In this document: one piece after another, positions 1 to 11,107 of the stretch
How positions within the stretch are numbered: position 1 is the stretch's first letter
Layout: every line of letters starts with the position of its first letter
NCBI GenBank assembly: GCA_037179515.1
Contig: JAXCGZ010019125.1
Span: 1-64,000 of the forward strand
Direction: 5' to 3'
DNA length: 64,000 bases
From: Halocaridina rubra
Taxonomy: Eukaryota; Arthropoda; Malacostraca; Decapoda; Atyidae
Translations under genes and position numbers: made by a program
Notes under the pieces: generated by a model
Database searches by the model: none
Told to the model about the DNA's origin: nothing
What the model saw: only the letters and a program-made list of their open reading frames with translations

Positions 1-3000
1 AGCAGAATCACACAGTCAAAACTACAACTATGACTATGGATACCACCCCAATGAAACATGGTAAGAATGTAACATTAGTACATGTGAACGCTCAGTCCCT
101 GCTCGCTCATTTTGAGGAAATAATAATGCTAACAAAAGACTACAACATAGACATCCTCTGTGTAAGTGAAACTTGGCTTCCTCCTACAACTGAAAATAGA
201 TATGTGAATATCCCTGAGTTTAAAATATTTCGCAATGACCATGGCCGAGGGGGTGGGGTTTGTATTTATGTTAGAAATTATCTTTGTGCATCAGAAATAG
301 CCACAGGTTTAGAAAAAACTGAGGAGCTCGAAGATTTATGGATCACTGTGCAGTATCAGAAACTTCCATCTTTCATTGTAGGGTGTGTTTACCGTCACCC
401 TAAAGCACCTACCAGTTCATTCAATCATCTACTAAAAACATTCAGAAATATGTGTGCGTCATAAACCCATATACATACTTGGTAATTTTAATGATGACTT
501 GCTCTTAGCAGATAACAAAATGAATAGGGTGATCAACACTGTGAAGTTAACACAAATAGTGACAAAACCGACCCGCATAACCCCCAATTCTAGGACTCTT
601 ATAGATCTGATAATAACAAATAAAGAGGAAAGTATACTCTATTGGGACGTAGTTCCCTGCCCAATTGCAGACCACGAGCTGAACATTGCTATGCTAAACA
701 TAAACAAGCCGAAAAGGAAGCCTCTCCTCAAGACATTCCGGTGTCTAAAAAATTACTCCCGTGATATCTTTTGTGAAACATTAATTAACAACACTAATGC
801 ACTTAATAGAATTAAATACACAGATAACGTCGATTTGCAGGTTGAGATTCTAACAAAAGTCTTCCTTGAATGCTTAGATAGTTGTGCACCCATTGTAACA
901 AGAAAAATGACCCGCCCCTCAGCCCCCTGGCTAACTAATGACATCAAAGAGGCAATGCAAATCAGAAATCAAATACAAAAAGAGCTAAAAATGAATAGAT
1001 ATGATATGACTCTCCGAGAACGTTATAAAACAGAAAAGAAACGTGTCAGATCTCTCATCAGAGTAAGTAAAAAAGACTTTTACAAAAAACAATTTAATGA
1101 CTCTAGACATGATACAGCAGCAACATGGAAAGTGATAAGAAGCATGATACCAAATGAAAAGAGTACCTCAGAAAGTTATGAAAATATTACGGAGTTGAAA
1201 GACAAAGCAGAAAACTTTAATAACTATTTTGCTAACGTTGGCAAAAATACATATGAAAAAACTCAAGAAAACATCAACTCAGTGAATATGAGTAATTGCT
1301 TAAATGACAATTCTTCCAATGAAAACACAAGAGAGTACTTCAAGATTATCCTATCGATTGTGCTACCCTAATTCTTACCATAAAGAGCCTAAGAAACTCT
1401 GGCTCTTATGGTTCAGATGGTATACCATTTCAGTTCATCAAAGATGCTCTACCCGTGATTGCATCCTATATTCTAACTATTATGAACACTTCCATTGTTA
1501 CTAAAAAGTTTCCTGACTCTTGGAAAATAGCACATGTAATACCTCTGCATAAAAAGGGGGACAGAGAAGATGTGACAAACTATCGTCCCATTTCCCTCCT
1601 ACCCATTTTCTCTAAAGTATTAGAAAAAAATTTTGCATGCCAACTTATGTCATATTTAGAATCAAATAGAATAATAAGTATTAACCAGCATGGTTTCAGA
1701 CCGAAACTTTCGACGGAAACTGCACTGCTTAAAGTTACGAATAGTATATATAATAATATAGATATGAAAAAAAATATCTCTTCTGGTATTATTAGACTTA
1801 TCAAAAGCCTTCGACAGTGTAAGCCATGAAATTCTTTTAAGTAAATGTATTAACTTAAATATTGATCCAAGCTGGTTTAGCGAGTATCTATCTAATCGTA
1901 AACAGTCCATACGTCTTAACAACATTATCTCTGTGCCAAAAAATGTATCATTTGGTGTTCCACAGGGATCAGTACTTGGTCCTATCCTCTTCTCCATTTA
2001 CGTAAATGATCTATCTTCTTTCATTTCTGACTGTCTAGTCGTACAATATGCAGATGACACTCAACTACTCCTTAGTGGTGATATTAATAATCTCCCAGAG
2101 CTAACTTTAAGAGCAGAAAACACTCTGTCAAAAATTAAAACCTATTTCCAAGAAATTGGGCTGTTAATTAACGAAAGTAAAACACAGTGCATATTTATTG
2201 GTTCAAGGTTCCACATAGCACAAATTCCAGAAAACACAACAATTAATTTTTGCGACAATATTATCACACCTAGCAAAACAGTCAAAAACCTAGGAATTCA
2301 ATTTGATAACCACATGTTGTTTGATTCCCACATAGATAAAGTATGCAAAAAGGTTACAGGAACATTAATGTACTTATCACGTATAAAAGACAATTTTGAG
2401 ACTACCACTCGAATAACTGTTGTTGAATCTCTAGCCCTAAGTCACATTAATTACTGCACAACTGTTTGGGGAGCTACCACTAAGACTCAGATAAACAGAA
2501 TACAGAAGCTTATTAATTTTGCAGCTCGAGTTGCCCTGGGAGGAATAAGAAAATATGACCACATCACACCAGCTCTCAATAACTTGGGTGGCTGCGGGCA
2601 GAAAATAAGGTCGCTTATGCTATTTATGTTTTTGTATTCAAAATTTTGGACCATCATTATCCTAGCTGGCTATTTGATTTAAAAACAGTCAGGGATATAA
2701 GGGGAACCAACACAAGACAGAGCAGTGAGCTCTTTATTCACAGAACAAACACAGAAGCAGGTTCAAAGATGAACACTATCAAAGGGCCAACACTCTGGAA
2801 TAATATTCCAGAGCATCTTAAAAATGCATCCTCTTTCACAGCTTTCAAAGGCAAACTATATAGTTTTCTTTTGGACAAATAGTTGCTGCTCATTAAGAAC
2901 TAATTATTCTCATTGTAAGGAAACAAATATGGAAATGATGCCGATAATAACGATTCTGTATCTAGTGGCATACTTACTACTTTATTATTAACATTATTGT

Positions 3001-3178
3001 AACATTTTTATTACAGCATTATTATTTTCTATGAAAGCTACATTTAATTTAACTATATGTCTAACCCTCTTATTTGTTAGTTTAATTACATGTTTACTTA
3101 TAAGTTACTATTAATGTTGAATAACCATTGTACAAAATGGAAATAAATGTTTTTGTTTGTTTTGTTTTTGTTTTGTTT
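1..3178 (+). mobile_element. LINE-A copy A1, non-LTR retrotransposon (jockey/CR1-like), 5' end outside window
   Basis: An endonuclease region is followed by a reverse transcriptase and a 3' UTR of about 300 bp ending in AAATGGAAATAAATG and a TTTG-rich tail (about 3140-3178). The tail abuts LINE-B sequence, so A1 probably inserted into a LINE-B copy. The same 3' end recurs on the minus strand near 20054, 30107, 42790 and 59359, which fixes the 3' terminus. ORF1 and the 5' UTR, if present, lie before position 1. The clade is inferred from domain order and RT style; jockey versus CR1 cannot be settled here. Confidence 0.9.
30..2882 (+). pseudogene. LINE-A A1 endonuclease-reverse transcriptase, four frameshifts
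   Basis: The product would nick target DNA (APE-type endonuclease) and copy element RNA into the nick. Visible pieces in order: endonuclease start (HVNAQSL, SETWLPP, about 30-460); endonuclease end with GNFND and a SRTLIDLIIT block (454-1371); RT start with NYRPISLLP and QHGFRP (about 1350-1829); RT core with GVPQGSVLGPILF and the catalytic YADD (about 1765-2580); C-terminal domain (2583-2882). Each join is a one-base or short shift; comparison with the copy at 42790-44691 shows a lost base near 1346, a gained A near 1770 and a lost A near 2575. This copy is dead. Confidence 0.9.
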
Positions 3179-3586
3179 AACGCCTTAATAATTAAACACA
3201 ACCTGTGCACAGACATTGGCTCCCCCTCCACCTGGTGGTACAAAACCACCACTGATCTTCAGCGAATCACCCTGCCTAAGAACCTTCGACAAAGCACGAC
3301 GGTCAATGTGTACCATCTGAGTCTCTGGTACAAGGGCACCTGGCGAATAGTGGAGGACATCATCAGGGAATGCACCTTTTGCCAGGTAGACTCACCACAT
3401 CCACTGCTCCATTACATCCTCGAATGTGATTCCTTTTCAGAAATTCGACGTAAAACTGGTGCCCCCGCAACATCCAGCGAAGATCCAAATGCCCTTCATG
3501 TTGCAAACTCCATAATCAGACTAGCAACAAACAACTACATGAACAGTCTACTAAATATCATCAGTCAATACCCTCCACCAATATAA
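3179..3586 (+). pseudogene. LINE-B C-terminal domain fragment
   Basis: This encodes the cysteine/histidine-rich tail that follows RNase H in LINE-B, with the pattern ECTFCQ...HPLLHYILECDSFSEI. The function is probably nucleic-acid binding, by analogy with other LINE C-termini. The frame runs in from the LINE-A tail, so the methionine at 3128 is an accident of fusion. RT and RNase H are absent. Confidence 0.85.
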
Positions 3587-3880
3587 CCATGTAATAACTC
3601 TCTCTCACCCCTAAAACAGGAATTCATTTAAATTGTTTGATGTAAACTAATAATCCTACAGTTTTGCACAACCTAACCAGTGGGCCAAAATAGGTAAGTC
3701 CTATCACCCTCAAGAGTGAATACCACCAACAATAACAAGATTTCACCCCACCCCCTCACCAAATAGGAAAGCCCATTCGCCCGCAAGAGCGAATACCACC
3801 TACATTCAAAAAAATCTTACCCCACCTGCGGGCCACAAGGGAAGGTCCGCTCACCCTCAAGGGAGAACATCCAAGAAAAA
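3179..3880 (+). mobile_element. LINE-B copy B1, 3' end of an RNase H-bearing non-LTR element
   Basis: This matches the 3' portion of the longer copy at 57868-61194. The coding part runs to 3586, followed by a 3' UTR holding three related hairpin units (CACC...GGTG-type arms with CCGATCACC, CATTCGCCC and CCGCTCACC cores) and a short A-rich tail near 3870. It lacks everything 5' of the C-terminal domain because LINE-A A1 abuts it at 3178. Confidence 0.85.
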
Positions 3881-4068
3881 AAAAAACATTGCAACAGTAT
3901 TGCTTACAGATTTTAAAGGATAAATATCCAAAAGAATAAGAAATTCATTTAATAATTTACAAGTAATATATGAAAATCATACTTATAAATTATACTTGTA
4001 TGGTTACACAAAAATGGAATTTAAGATATGTAGGCTCAGGTTTGGTCAACTTGTAATTGAATAGCTGA
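3881..4068. repeat. Foldback repeat, right-arm fragment
   Basis: The motifs GGATAAATATCCAAAA, TATGGTTACACAAAAATGG and GGTCAACTTGTAATTGAAT appear in the order seen in the right arm of the palindromic repeat at 17911-19462. An LTR block starts at 4069 and the arm resumes near 7286. Confidence 0.7.
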
Positions 4069-5104
4069 TGTCTTGAATATATTTCAAGTCAGTATATTTC
4101 TACTTACATGTGTAAGTGTTGTTTTGCATTATAGTGTCATTTATTGTAGTTTAAGTATATTTACGGATATTGTTTGTATACCTATTTAATTATGACATAT
4201 TTATGCATATATTCGAATGTATTATATGTAGTTCATTCTTTGGACGAGCTGTGAAAGAGAGAGAGGGAAATCTGAGACTACAAAGGTTTAACCATAAATA
4301 TGTCATCTAAAGATATCACTTTTTCCCTTGCCTGTGGGAACAAAGAACCTTCATATGTAATAGTTTCCACTAACAGACAAGGGGAGTTTTGTGAGACTTT
4401 CTTACAAGCTTGGTTGTACTCGTGAGACACTAAAAGACACTTATGTTTACTGTCTTGAATATGTATCAAGACAGTTCATTTCTACGTACATTATGTAAGT
4501 GTTGTTTTGCATAATAGTTTTGTTTATTGTAATGTAAGTGCTTGTATGTATACTTTTAGACTTAGTATGTATACTTTTTTTTTATGTGTGACACCGTTAC
4601 AGGCAGAAACTGCCCTCATCAATAAAGCCCCGGGTCCGAGAAAATACAAAGATGAAGGAAAAGAAAAAGGTTAAGGACAAGTATACACATATATTCGTAT
4701 GTATAATGTGTAGTTTATTATGTAGGCTGGCTATAGTAGATGGAGAAAGGAATGCGAGTCACTACTGGATTTTAGCCATTAACCTTTCACCTCCTTGATA
4801 ACGCTTATTATATCGCCTGTTTGAACAAAGAACCGTTGTAAACCAGTCATAATTAAAGTTAGTTCTAGTACCAAGGACTCCTACAAACGATGGGAGTTAT
4901 GTACGACTTTCTTGCAAAAAGTTAGTTGTCCTCGTGATATGCTACGAGACACTCATGTTTAGGATATGTGAAATCAGTCGCAGCTGAGATTTACACAATA
5001 CGTTTGCTACTGTGATCATTAACGATGTATATACGTTTAATAATGAGTAATTAGTTGTCCTCGTGAGATACTACGAGACAATCATGTTTACCGTGATTAC
5101 CGAC
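4069..5104 (+). repeat. Composite LTR block I (old BEL-type LTR sequence)
   Basis: It opens with TGTCTTGAATATATTTCAAG, a relative of the BEL LTR start, and a second LTR start (TGTCTTGAATATGTATC) lies at 4451. Further on are the LTR-type hairpin motifs CTCGTGATATGCTACGAGACACTCATG. A small insert with a GGGTCCGAG box lies at about 4585-4680. Blocks with the same internal order recur at 19463-21150 and 31946-32600 and, reversed, at 29393-30106. The block is interrupted at 5104 and continues at 7152-7285. There is no coding content. Confidence 0.7.
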
Positions 5105-7151
5105 TGTTGGGGTTGGGGATGGTAGAGTGTTGTTAAGATTCTGTTTTACTAAGGAGACTCAAAGTTACTGAGCTCGGCTAAGAGCTCACAAACAGACAGG
5201 ACAGATATTTGTACTTGAACACCCCATCTGTTTTACCTAGACTCGGTTAAATGAAACTCAGAATTCAACTTTCTTTGAATGTTGGAAATGCAATGACATT
5301 AAAAGAATTTAATTAAATTTTTCAAATTAAATTTTATGAAATGCTGCCTCGAATTCCGGAGGTGGTGAGCACGATTTCGTTTCCCGGCACCACGGATGTA
5401 TGCCAAGACTTTGGCCTCAACTCGACGATTACCTCTGCCACACAGGTAGAGTAGAATAGAGGACACTGCAATTGCAGAAACAGAAACGACACACTGTTAA
5501 TAATGGGAAGCTGAAAGCATGAACACACATATAATGAGTTTCCAATATTATTCTACTGGATGAAAATATATTGGTTAGTCACAGTTAACCAGAAATATTT
5601 ATGCTACCATAATAGCATGCAAAACCATTAATTCTTTACTGGTATTAAAGGAAAACAATTTATTCACAATAAATGAAGAATAAGCAAGACAAATACAGTA
5701 CTGTATGTAGTCCTTAAATTGTGGACAACCACAAGAGTTGCAATGCTTATTAATGATTTGCAATTAATATGGTAAAACACGCTATTTAGGAAAAAGGAAC
5801 AATCTACGAGATAAATACAGTTTTCATTCACTTTTGATTATCAAGAACTGTTTGCAATGAAAAAAAAAGGGTGCAAAACCACCTTTTGAAGTATTTGCAA
5901 CTTATAACTCAAAACACTTTATCCCCAACATATGAAGAATTAGAAAGATAAATATAGTATGCATTCATTAAATTGTAGTTAACAGGAAATATTTGCAAAG
6001 CCAACAGGGTAAAATTACCTTTTAATTATTTGCAGTTATAGCATAAAACACTTTAGTTAAATGATTAATTATTTGCAATTTATATAGCAAATAGCTTTAT
6101 TGACGAGTTTTTTGACGTAAAACAGTTTATTTACGATGACAAAGAGGTGAAATGAAATTAGAATTTATTAGGAAAAGGGATAGATTTTTACGGGCTCATA
6201 ACCAGTCTTCAGAGGATGAGATTTTTGTTTATCACCTTCAGTGAAAAGAAACTTCTTAGCAATGTATATCAGCTGTAATTTCCAGGTTGAGGAATTAACT
6301 TTGGCAAGTGAGATTCCAGTTAGGTAGCCTACAAAATTTCGTTTGTATGGGAATGGAATCTGAGAAAAAATTCGTAAGATTTAGCCAGTAACGAATGTAA
6401 ATAATTCTCGAAAAACCAATTTGCTTGACCCACAAGCTTTACCATACACTATCCCTCACCTTGTTGTGCCAAATGAATTCCTGTGAAGATGCCACTTGAA
6501 TAAGGTTTGAAATAAACTTAGACTGCTCAGTCGAGATGTTGCCTCTCTGCAGGATACATTTCTAGAGCAGTAACTGGCTCTGATATCATTTAAGGACTAC
6601 TTTAGTGGTGGTCCCTGGCAGGCAATTATAGCAGAGATGCAAGGGAGAGACAGTATTTTAGGTGCAACAAGTGGAAGCAAATAAAATAAAATGAGAATAA
6701 TAATGAAAAGTTAGGGTACTGGTAAACAATCTCCAGAACGTTCTTTGCTCGTAGGAGATGGAATTTAAGTACTCAAATAATAAAGAAGCTACTGATATAT
6801 CTAGACAGGCTAATGACATAACAGCAAGATCAAATTTATAACAAAATTATCAGCAAGAACAATTTTTATAATAAGAAAATTGTAAACAAAACGTATCTGG
6901 TGAGTTCAGCGAAGAGGTGGAAAAAAGTAGGAGCAGCCTTCATATCGGGACTATACTTCTACACGTACAAGAAGAGTAAATAAGGTATATTTAAAATTAG
7001 CTATAAACTAAAATATAAATTGCAAATAATCATAATCTGCAAAAGTCAAGAAGTGGGAATTATTATTTTAGGTAGAAAAATGGTAGTTACTAAATTAATT
7101 AATAAGGCATCTAACAGCCTTTGGTGACTTTGAGCGAAACGCTCTGTCACA
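5105..7151. mobile_element. Unclassified 2 kb TG...CA insertion, LTR-like
   Basis: The insertion starts TGTTGGGG and ends GTCACA, flanked by CCGAC (5100-5104) and CTGAC (7152-7156), a 4/5 match for a 5 bp target duplication. The uninterrupted LTR-block sequence is seen in reverse near 29510-29545, which supports a clean insertion. The ends are not inverted repeats of each other. Inside, about 5540-6130 holds degenerate repeats of roughly 120-130 bp with TTTGCAA and AAAACACTTTA. I see no credible ORF. It could be a large solo LTR or a non-autonomous LTR element; the family is unknown. Confidence 0.5.
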
Positions 7152-7285
7152 CTGACGGTGCTTATAAGTTTAATAATGAGTAAATAGTTTTCCTTGTGAG
7201 ATACTACGAGACACTCAAGTAGAAAAACGTAGTAGAGATCTGTGGATCAGAAGATATTTGAGTTTGATTTGGAGTCCCGTGATTG
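7152..7285 (+). repeat. Composite LTR block I, continuation
   Basis: The LTR block resumes with TTATAAGTTTAATAATGAG, the hairpin motif GTGAGATACTACGAGACACTCAAG and GATCTGTGGATCAGAAGATA. It stops at GCTGACGACAT, the same breakpoint seen in blocks II and III. Confidence 0.7.
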
Positions 7286-7910
7286 CTGACGACATTTACT
7301 TTAGCTTAATTGTGTTTAATTTTGGAGATATTTCAGTAAAAATCTTCCTTTTTATATTAGTTGAGGAAATATATGTTTTCATCCAAATATTTACCTGCTT
7401 AAAATATGTCAAATTACAGTTTTAATACTTTATAAAGTATTAAAAAAAATGCTAAAAATTAAATAATTATGCAATCCATATAGAACAAAATACAAAAACA
7501 AATATGTTCTTTAGCATTGTTTTTTTCATACTGCAGGAATTTTTATTCAAGAAAAGATGTTTGCTTATACCTGTTCTGTGGTAGGAAAGGGTGCTCATGA
7601 TAGGACCCCAAAGTGCGTTTAGCCTTGTAAATGATGTCATGTCCAATCTGTGAAATCATAATGCCATCAAAACATTCAGAATGTGAAAATATTTTCTTAT
7701 CCACTTTTTCAGATAGATTTTGATGGAATTTCAATTAATATGTTCATTGTAATTGTTGAAAAACACTAAGTTTTGTGTTGAAGCCAAACTTGGTAAGTAA
7801 CCTAATCTAATTAAAAGTCATCTCACATGAAATAACTTAACCTAACTCAGATAACCTAACTGAAATTTGAAGCCTTACATATTTTAAAAGGGTGAACTTG
7901 GGTGTTTATA
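7286..7910. repeat. Foldback repeat, outer part of right arm
   Basis: The motif order is TATTTCAGTAAAAAT, GAGGAAATATATG, TTCAAGAAAAGATGTTTGC, GGGTGCTCATGATAGG, ACCTAATCTAATT and GGGTGAACTTGGGTG. This is the reverse complement of 17911-18420 and matches 27064-27407. The short ORFs here are not gene-like. Confidence 0.7.
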
Positions 7911-7929
7911 CATCGGAATTTATACATGA

Positions 7930-8822
7930 TGATGATATTCTCCCTTGAGGGCGACCGGACCTTCCCTTTAATATATATAAATAGAAAAATAAATGGATGA
8001 ACAAAAATAATAGGAAGAAAAGAAAATTGTTTGCTGATAACCAGCAAGGAAAAAGTATGTGGGGTGCTCGTGATGGAAAATTGTTTGAGTGAAAAGGAGA
8101 GCGCTTTTCAGGATTGGGTAACGGAAAGGGACAGGAGTGTTGTTTTTTGGTCTAGGATCTTGGGAATTGGCAGGAAGGTTGTTTGGTTGGTCAGAGAAGG
8201 GTTCAGTGGGGACAGGAATCTGGGCAGGAGCAAATGACAAGGCATGGGGGCCTGGAGAGGGGATTGTTTTGTAGATGGGGATGGTGGATTTATGCCTTTA
8301 GCGTGAATGGGTGGATTGAGGATAGTGCCAGCCATTGATGGTTCGAAGGGGGGCTTTTTGATAGTAGGAGTGGTGCAGGGAGGATTAGCAGCAGTGGCTG
8401 GAATCCTCACAGGAATCCTCATCAGTCCATATGGGAAGGGGCTGCTCCAAGCATGGTAGGATCCCTACAGATGAGGCATAGGGCTGAGATCTCCTCCTCA
8501 CCTTTCATTTTGGTGATGCAGTTCTGTGTCATGTCCCTTGCTGCATGTAGCATTCTAACAGGGGGGGGTGCAGGAGTTTCTGTGGTGACCTTATCTTTGG
8601 CACCTAAAGCACCTCAAGGGTTCAACATTGCCATTCCTTTACTTTGAAGGTCCCCCATGCCTAGTTTGATCTTCACAGGAGTAGATCTAATAATGTGAAC
8701 TAGGACCTGCGTTATGGGGAATGATTTGCCATCCTCCTTGGTGGTGCATCGACTGGCTATTGTAGACCCCTGTTTGTATAGTCTTGTAGCTGATGGCATT
8801 CCCATATGTGAAATAGAGTAAA
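7930..8822 (-). mobile_element. ORF1-only LINE derivative (HAL1-like arrangement)
   Basis: Read on the minus strand: an ORF1 region, a direct junction (near 7970-8020), a short 3' end with the LINE-B-type hairpin (CCCTTGAGGGCGACCGG) and an ATC-repeat tail at about 7926-7935. RT is absent. The copy at 27420-28330 has the same junction, so the deletion predates at least one amplification. Confidence 0.6.
8031..8805 (-). pseudogene. LINE ORF1 (gag-like CCHC protein), decayed
   Basis: The N-terminal part (8614-8805) has the pattern VKIKLGMG...NPL typical of ORF1 proteins just before the zinc knuckles of I/jockey-type LINEs. It is followed by a CxxC...GHHRN knuckle that is frame-broken near 8570-8600, then a proline/threonine-rich stretch (8108-8422). 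The likely role was RNA binding in the element's ribonucleoprotein. Assignment to LINE-B is possible but unproven. Several frame changes make it inactive. Confidence 0.6.
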
Positions 8823-9530
8823 ACCTTTAAAGCAACCTGAAAAAGAACACTCTAATTATTTGCTGGTTGACATATTGATTGGTCTGTTCTGTTCACAGAA
8901 AAAATATTACCTCCATTAGCTACGTCACCTGATGGTCCCCCCCAAAAAATAAAAAGCCTTTTCAAGCTAATTTTGAATCATTAAAGACAAATTTTGCTTA
9001 AAATGAAAGAATATTATACAATATTATTTTTATTAAAATTTAATATTATTTTTTTTTATATTAGTTTTTACAAAAATTATATTATTTTCTCAAGTCATTG
9101 TTTTTAAGGCAGTTATTGCATAAAACATTTAAGTTTTATTATATGGTATTTTTAATTTATATATGTATATATTTTGAACATCCCCTTTCATATATACGTA
9201 TACAACAATATGTTTTGAAGGATAAATATCCAAAAATAAAAAATTAAACTGTAGAGTAACCTGTTACTATTCATTGTTATTGATTAATTTATGAATATTG
9301 GTTCTTTAAGATTACATTGGTATAATTTAACAAATAGGGTAGGATCCTGAACATGAAATTTGGAGATCAGGTTGGTTCAATTTGCAATTGAATATCTGTG
9401 TTAAAAGGCTCTATAAGTAGTGCAGAACCTATTATTAAGATGTTGTACTTTAAATGGTATAAGAAATGGGATTTATTTCAGATATTTTTCTGTCAAAATT
9501 TGTATATTAACATTATTCAGTAAAATTATT
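8823..9530. repeat. Foldback repeat, centre and right arm
   Basis: The motifs GTTCACAGAAAAAATAT, CCTCCATTAGCTAC, AAGGCAGTTATTGCATAAAA, GAAGGATAAATATCC and GCAGAACCTATTATTAAGATG appear in right-arm order. The stretch is AT-rich and non-coding; the 79-residue frame at 9420 is chance plus LINE-B tail. Confidence 0.65.
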
Positions 9531-9839
9531 TGTTGTTGTTGGATGCTCACCCTTGAGGGTGAGCGGACCTTCCACTTGTGGCCCGCAGGTGGGGTGAGAT
9601 TTTCTTTGGAGTGTACGTGGTATTCGCTCTTGCTGGCGAATGGGCTTTCCTGTTGGTGAGGAGGTGGGGTGAATACTTGTTATTGGTGATGATCGGACTT
9701 TCCTAATTGGCCCGCAGGTGAGATTGTACTAAACTGTAAAGATAACGGAGAGCATAAGTATTCAGTTGTGAATTATTAGTTTACATCAAACAATTTACAT
9801 GAATTTCTGTTTTGGGGGTGAGAGAGAGTTATTGCATGG

Positions 9840-10331
9840 CTATCTTGGTGGAGGGTATTGTCTGACAATATTTGATAGACTGTTCATGTAGTTATTTGTT
9901 ACTAGTCTGATGATGGAGCTAGCAACCTGAAGGGCATTTAGGTCTTCGCTAGATGTTGCGGGGGCACCAGTTTTTCGTCGTATTTCTGAAAAAGAATCAC
10001 ATTCCAGGATGTAATGTAGCAGTGGATGTGGTGAGGCTACCTGGCAAAAGGTGCATTCCCTGATGATATCCTGCACTATTTGCCAGGTGCACTTGTACCC
10101 GAGTCTCAGACGGTACACATTGAGCTCAGTGCTTCGTCGAAGGCTCTTCGGCAGGGTGATACGCCGAAGATCAGTGGTGGCTTTGTACCACCAGGTGGAG
10201 GGGGAGCCAATGTCTGTGCACAGGTTGTGTTTAGTTATTAAGGTGTTAAGGAGTGACTTGGTGGCTTTATTTTTAATCTGTTGCATCCCAGGAGACAGAG
10301 ATATCTGGATTTCTGCTCTGAGAGTGGCTTG
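9840..10331 (-). pseudogene. LINE-B C-terminal domain, copy B2
   Basis: It carries the last residues of the RNase H region and the C-terminal block (STWWYKATTDLRRITLP, ECTFCQVASPHPLLHYILEC). The frame is open to the stop at 9840, but it is cut off from its RT by the inversion at about 10333. The 3' UTR hairpin units follow to 9531. Confidence 0.85.
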
Positions 10332-10332
10332 T

Positions 10333-11107
10333 TATCATTTCTCAACAACAGCCGTGGTTACATCGTTTTTCTAGACCTAGAGAAGGCCTTTGAACTAGCC
10401 AATGTGCCGGCAATACTCTCTGCTCTCGTATCCAAGCAGATCAAAGGTAACCTTCTCTCGTGGATCAAGCAGAGTCTACAAAATCGTAGTGCACGAGTCA
10501 AAGTAGATGGGCACTACTCCACCTACAAAAACCACGAAAATGGGACCCCCCAAGGTGGAATCCTTAGCCCCTTCCTATTTAATTGTCTCATGGAAAAACT
10601 CATGGACATCGCACTACCACATGGAGCCAAACTCTTCAACTATGTGGACGACTTTGCCCTTGTCACAATAGGACACAGAAACTCTAACAAGACACAGCGC
10701 TGCCTCACCAAGATTCACCGAGCCTCCATCTCCCTTGGAGTAAGAATCAATGCCTGCAAAACCAAGGCCCTTCCCATCCACCAGTGGAGACCAGACACTA
10801 ATCTGGTCATAGGTAATGAGCCTGTGGACTGGGTTACCAAACACCAATACCTGGGTGTAATCATCGACGAAGGACTAACCTTTGGACCAGAAATTCAACA
10901 CTTGCGCGACAAGTGCAGCCAGCGACAAGCGGTCCTTCGTTGGATGTCGGGCCTCTACGATGGTGCATCATTTAATGACCTCAGAACCTTCTATGTACAA
11001 GCCATACGCAGCCTCATAGACTATGCTTGTCCCACACTCTGGCTACTAACAGACCAACAGTGGGACAAGATAGAAGTAATTCAAAACAACGCCACACGTA
11101 CCATGCT
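10333..11107 (+). pseudogene. LINE-B reverse transcriptase segment, inverted
   Basis: RT motifs are IVFLDLEKAFE (motif A aspartate), GTPQGGILSPFLFN, the catalytic FNYVDDFALV, and a thumb region ending IEVIQNNATRTML. The frame is uninterrupted over about 255 residues. It then runs into minus-strand LINE-A sequence at 11108, so the last 65 residues of the long frame (to 11300) are not LINE-B. No promoter or 5' end is attached. Confidence 0.9.

Larger units (their letters stand above)
9531..11107. mobile_element. LINE-B copy B2 with inverted 5' part (twin-priming structure)
   Basis: The 3' UTR, C-terminal domain and RNase H end lie on the minus strand (9531 to about 10333), with a TTG/CAA-type tail at 9531. 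At 10332-10334 the sequence switches to the RT region on the plus strand (to 11107). Read from the minus strand this is an inverted 5' segment followed by a sense 3' segment, as expected from twin priming during target-primed reverse transcription. One or two bases are shared at the junction. At 11108 it abuts LINE-A. Confidence 0.8.

Noticed and set aside
7780..7870. CCTAA/TTAGG-like words suggesting interstitial telomere repeats (also near 17960, 27300, 52630)
   Set aside because: The spacing is irregular and the words sit at the same place in each foldback arm copy, so they belong to that repeat. No uninterrupted TTAGG run is present.
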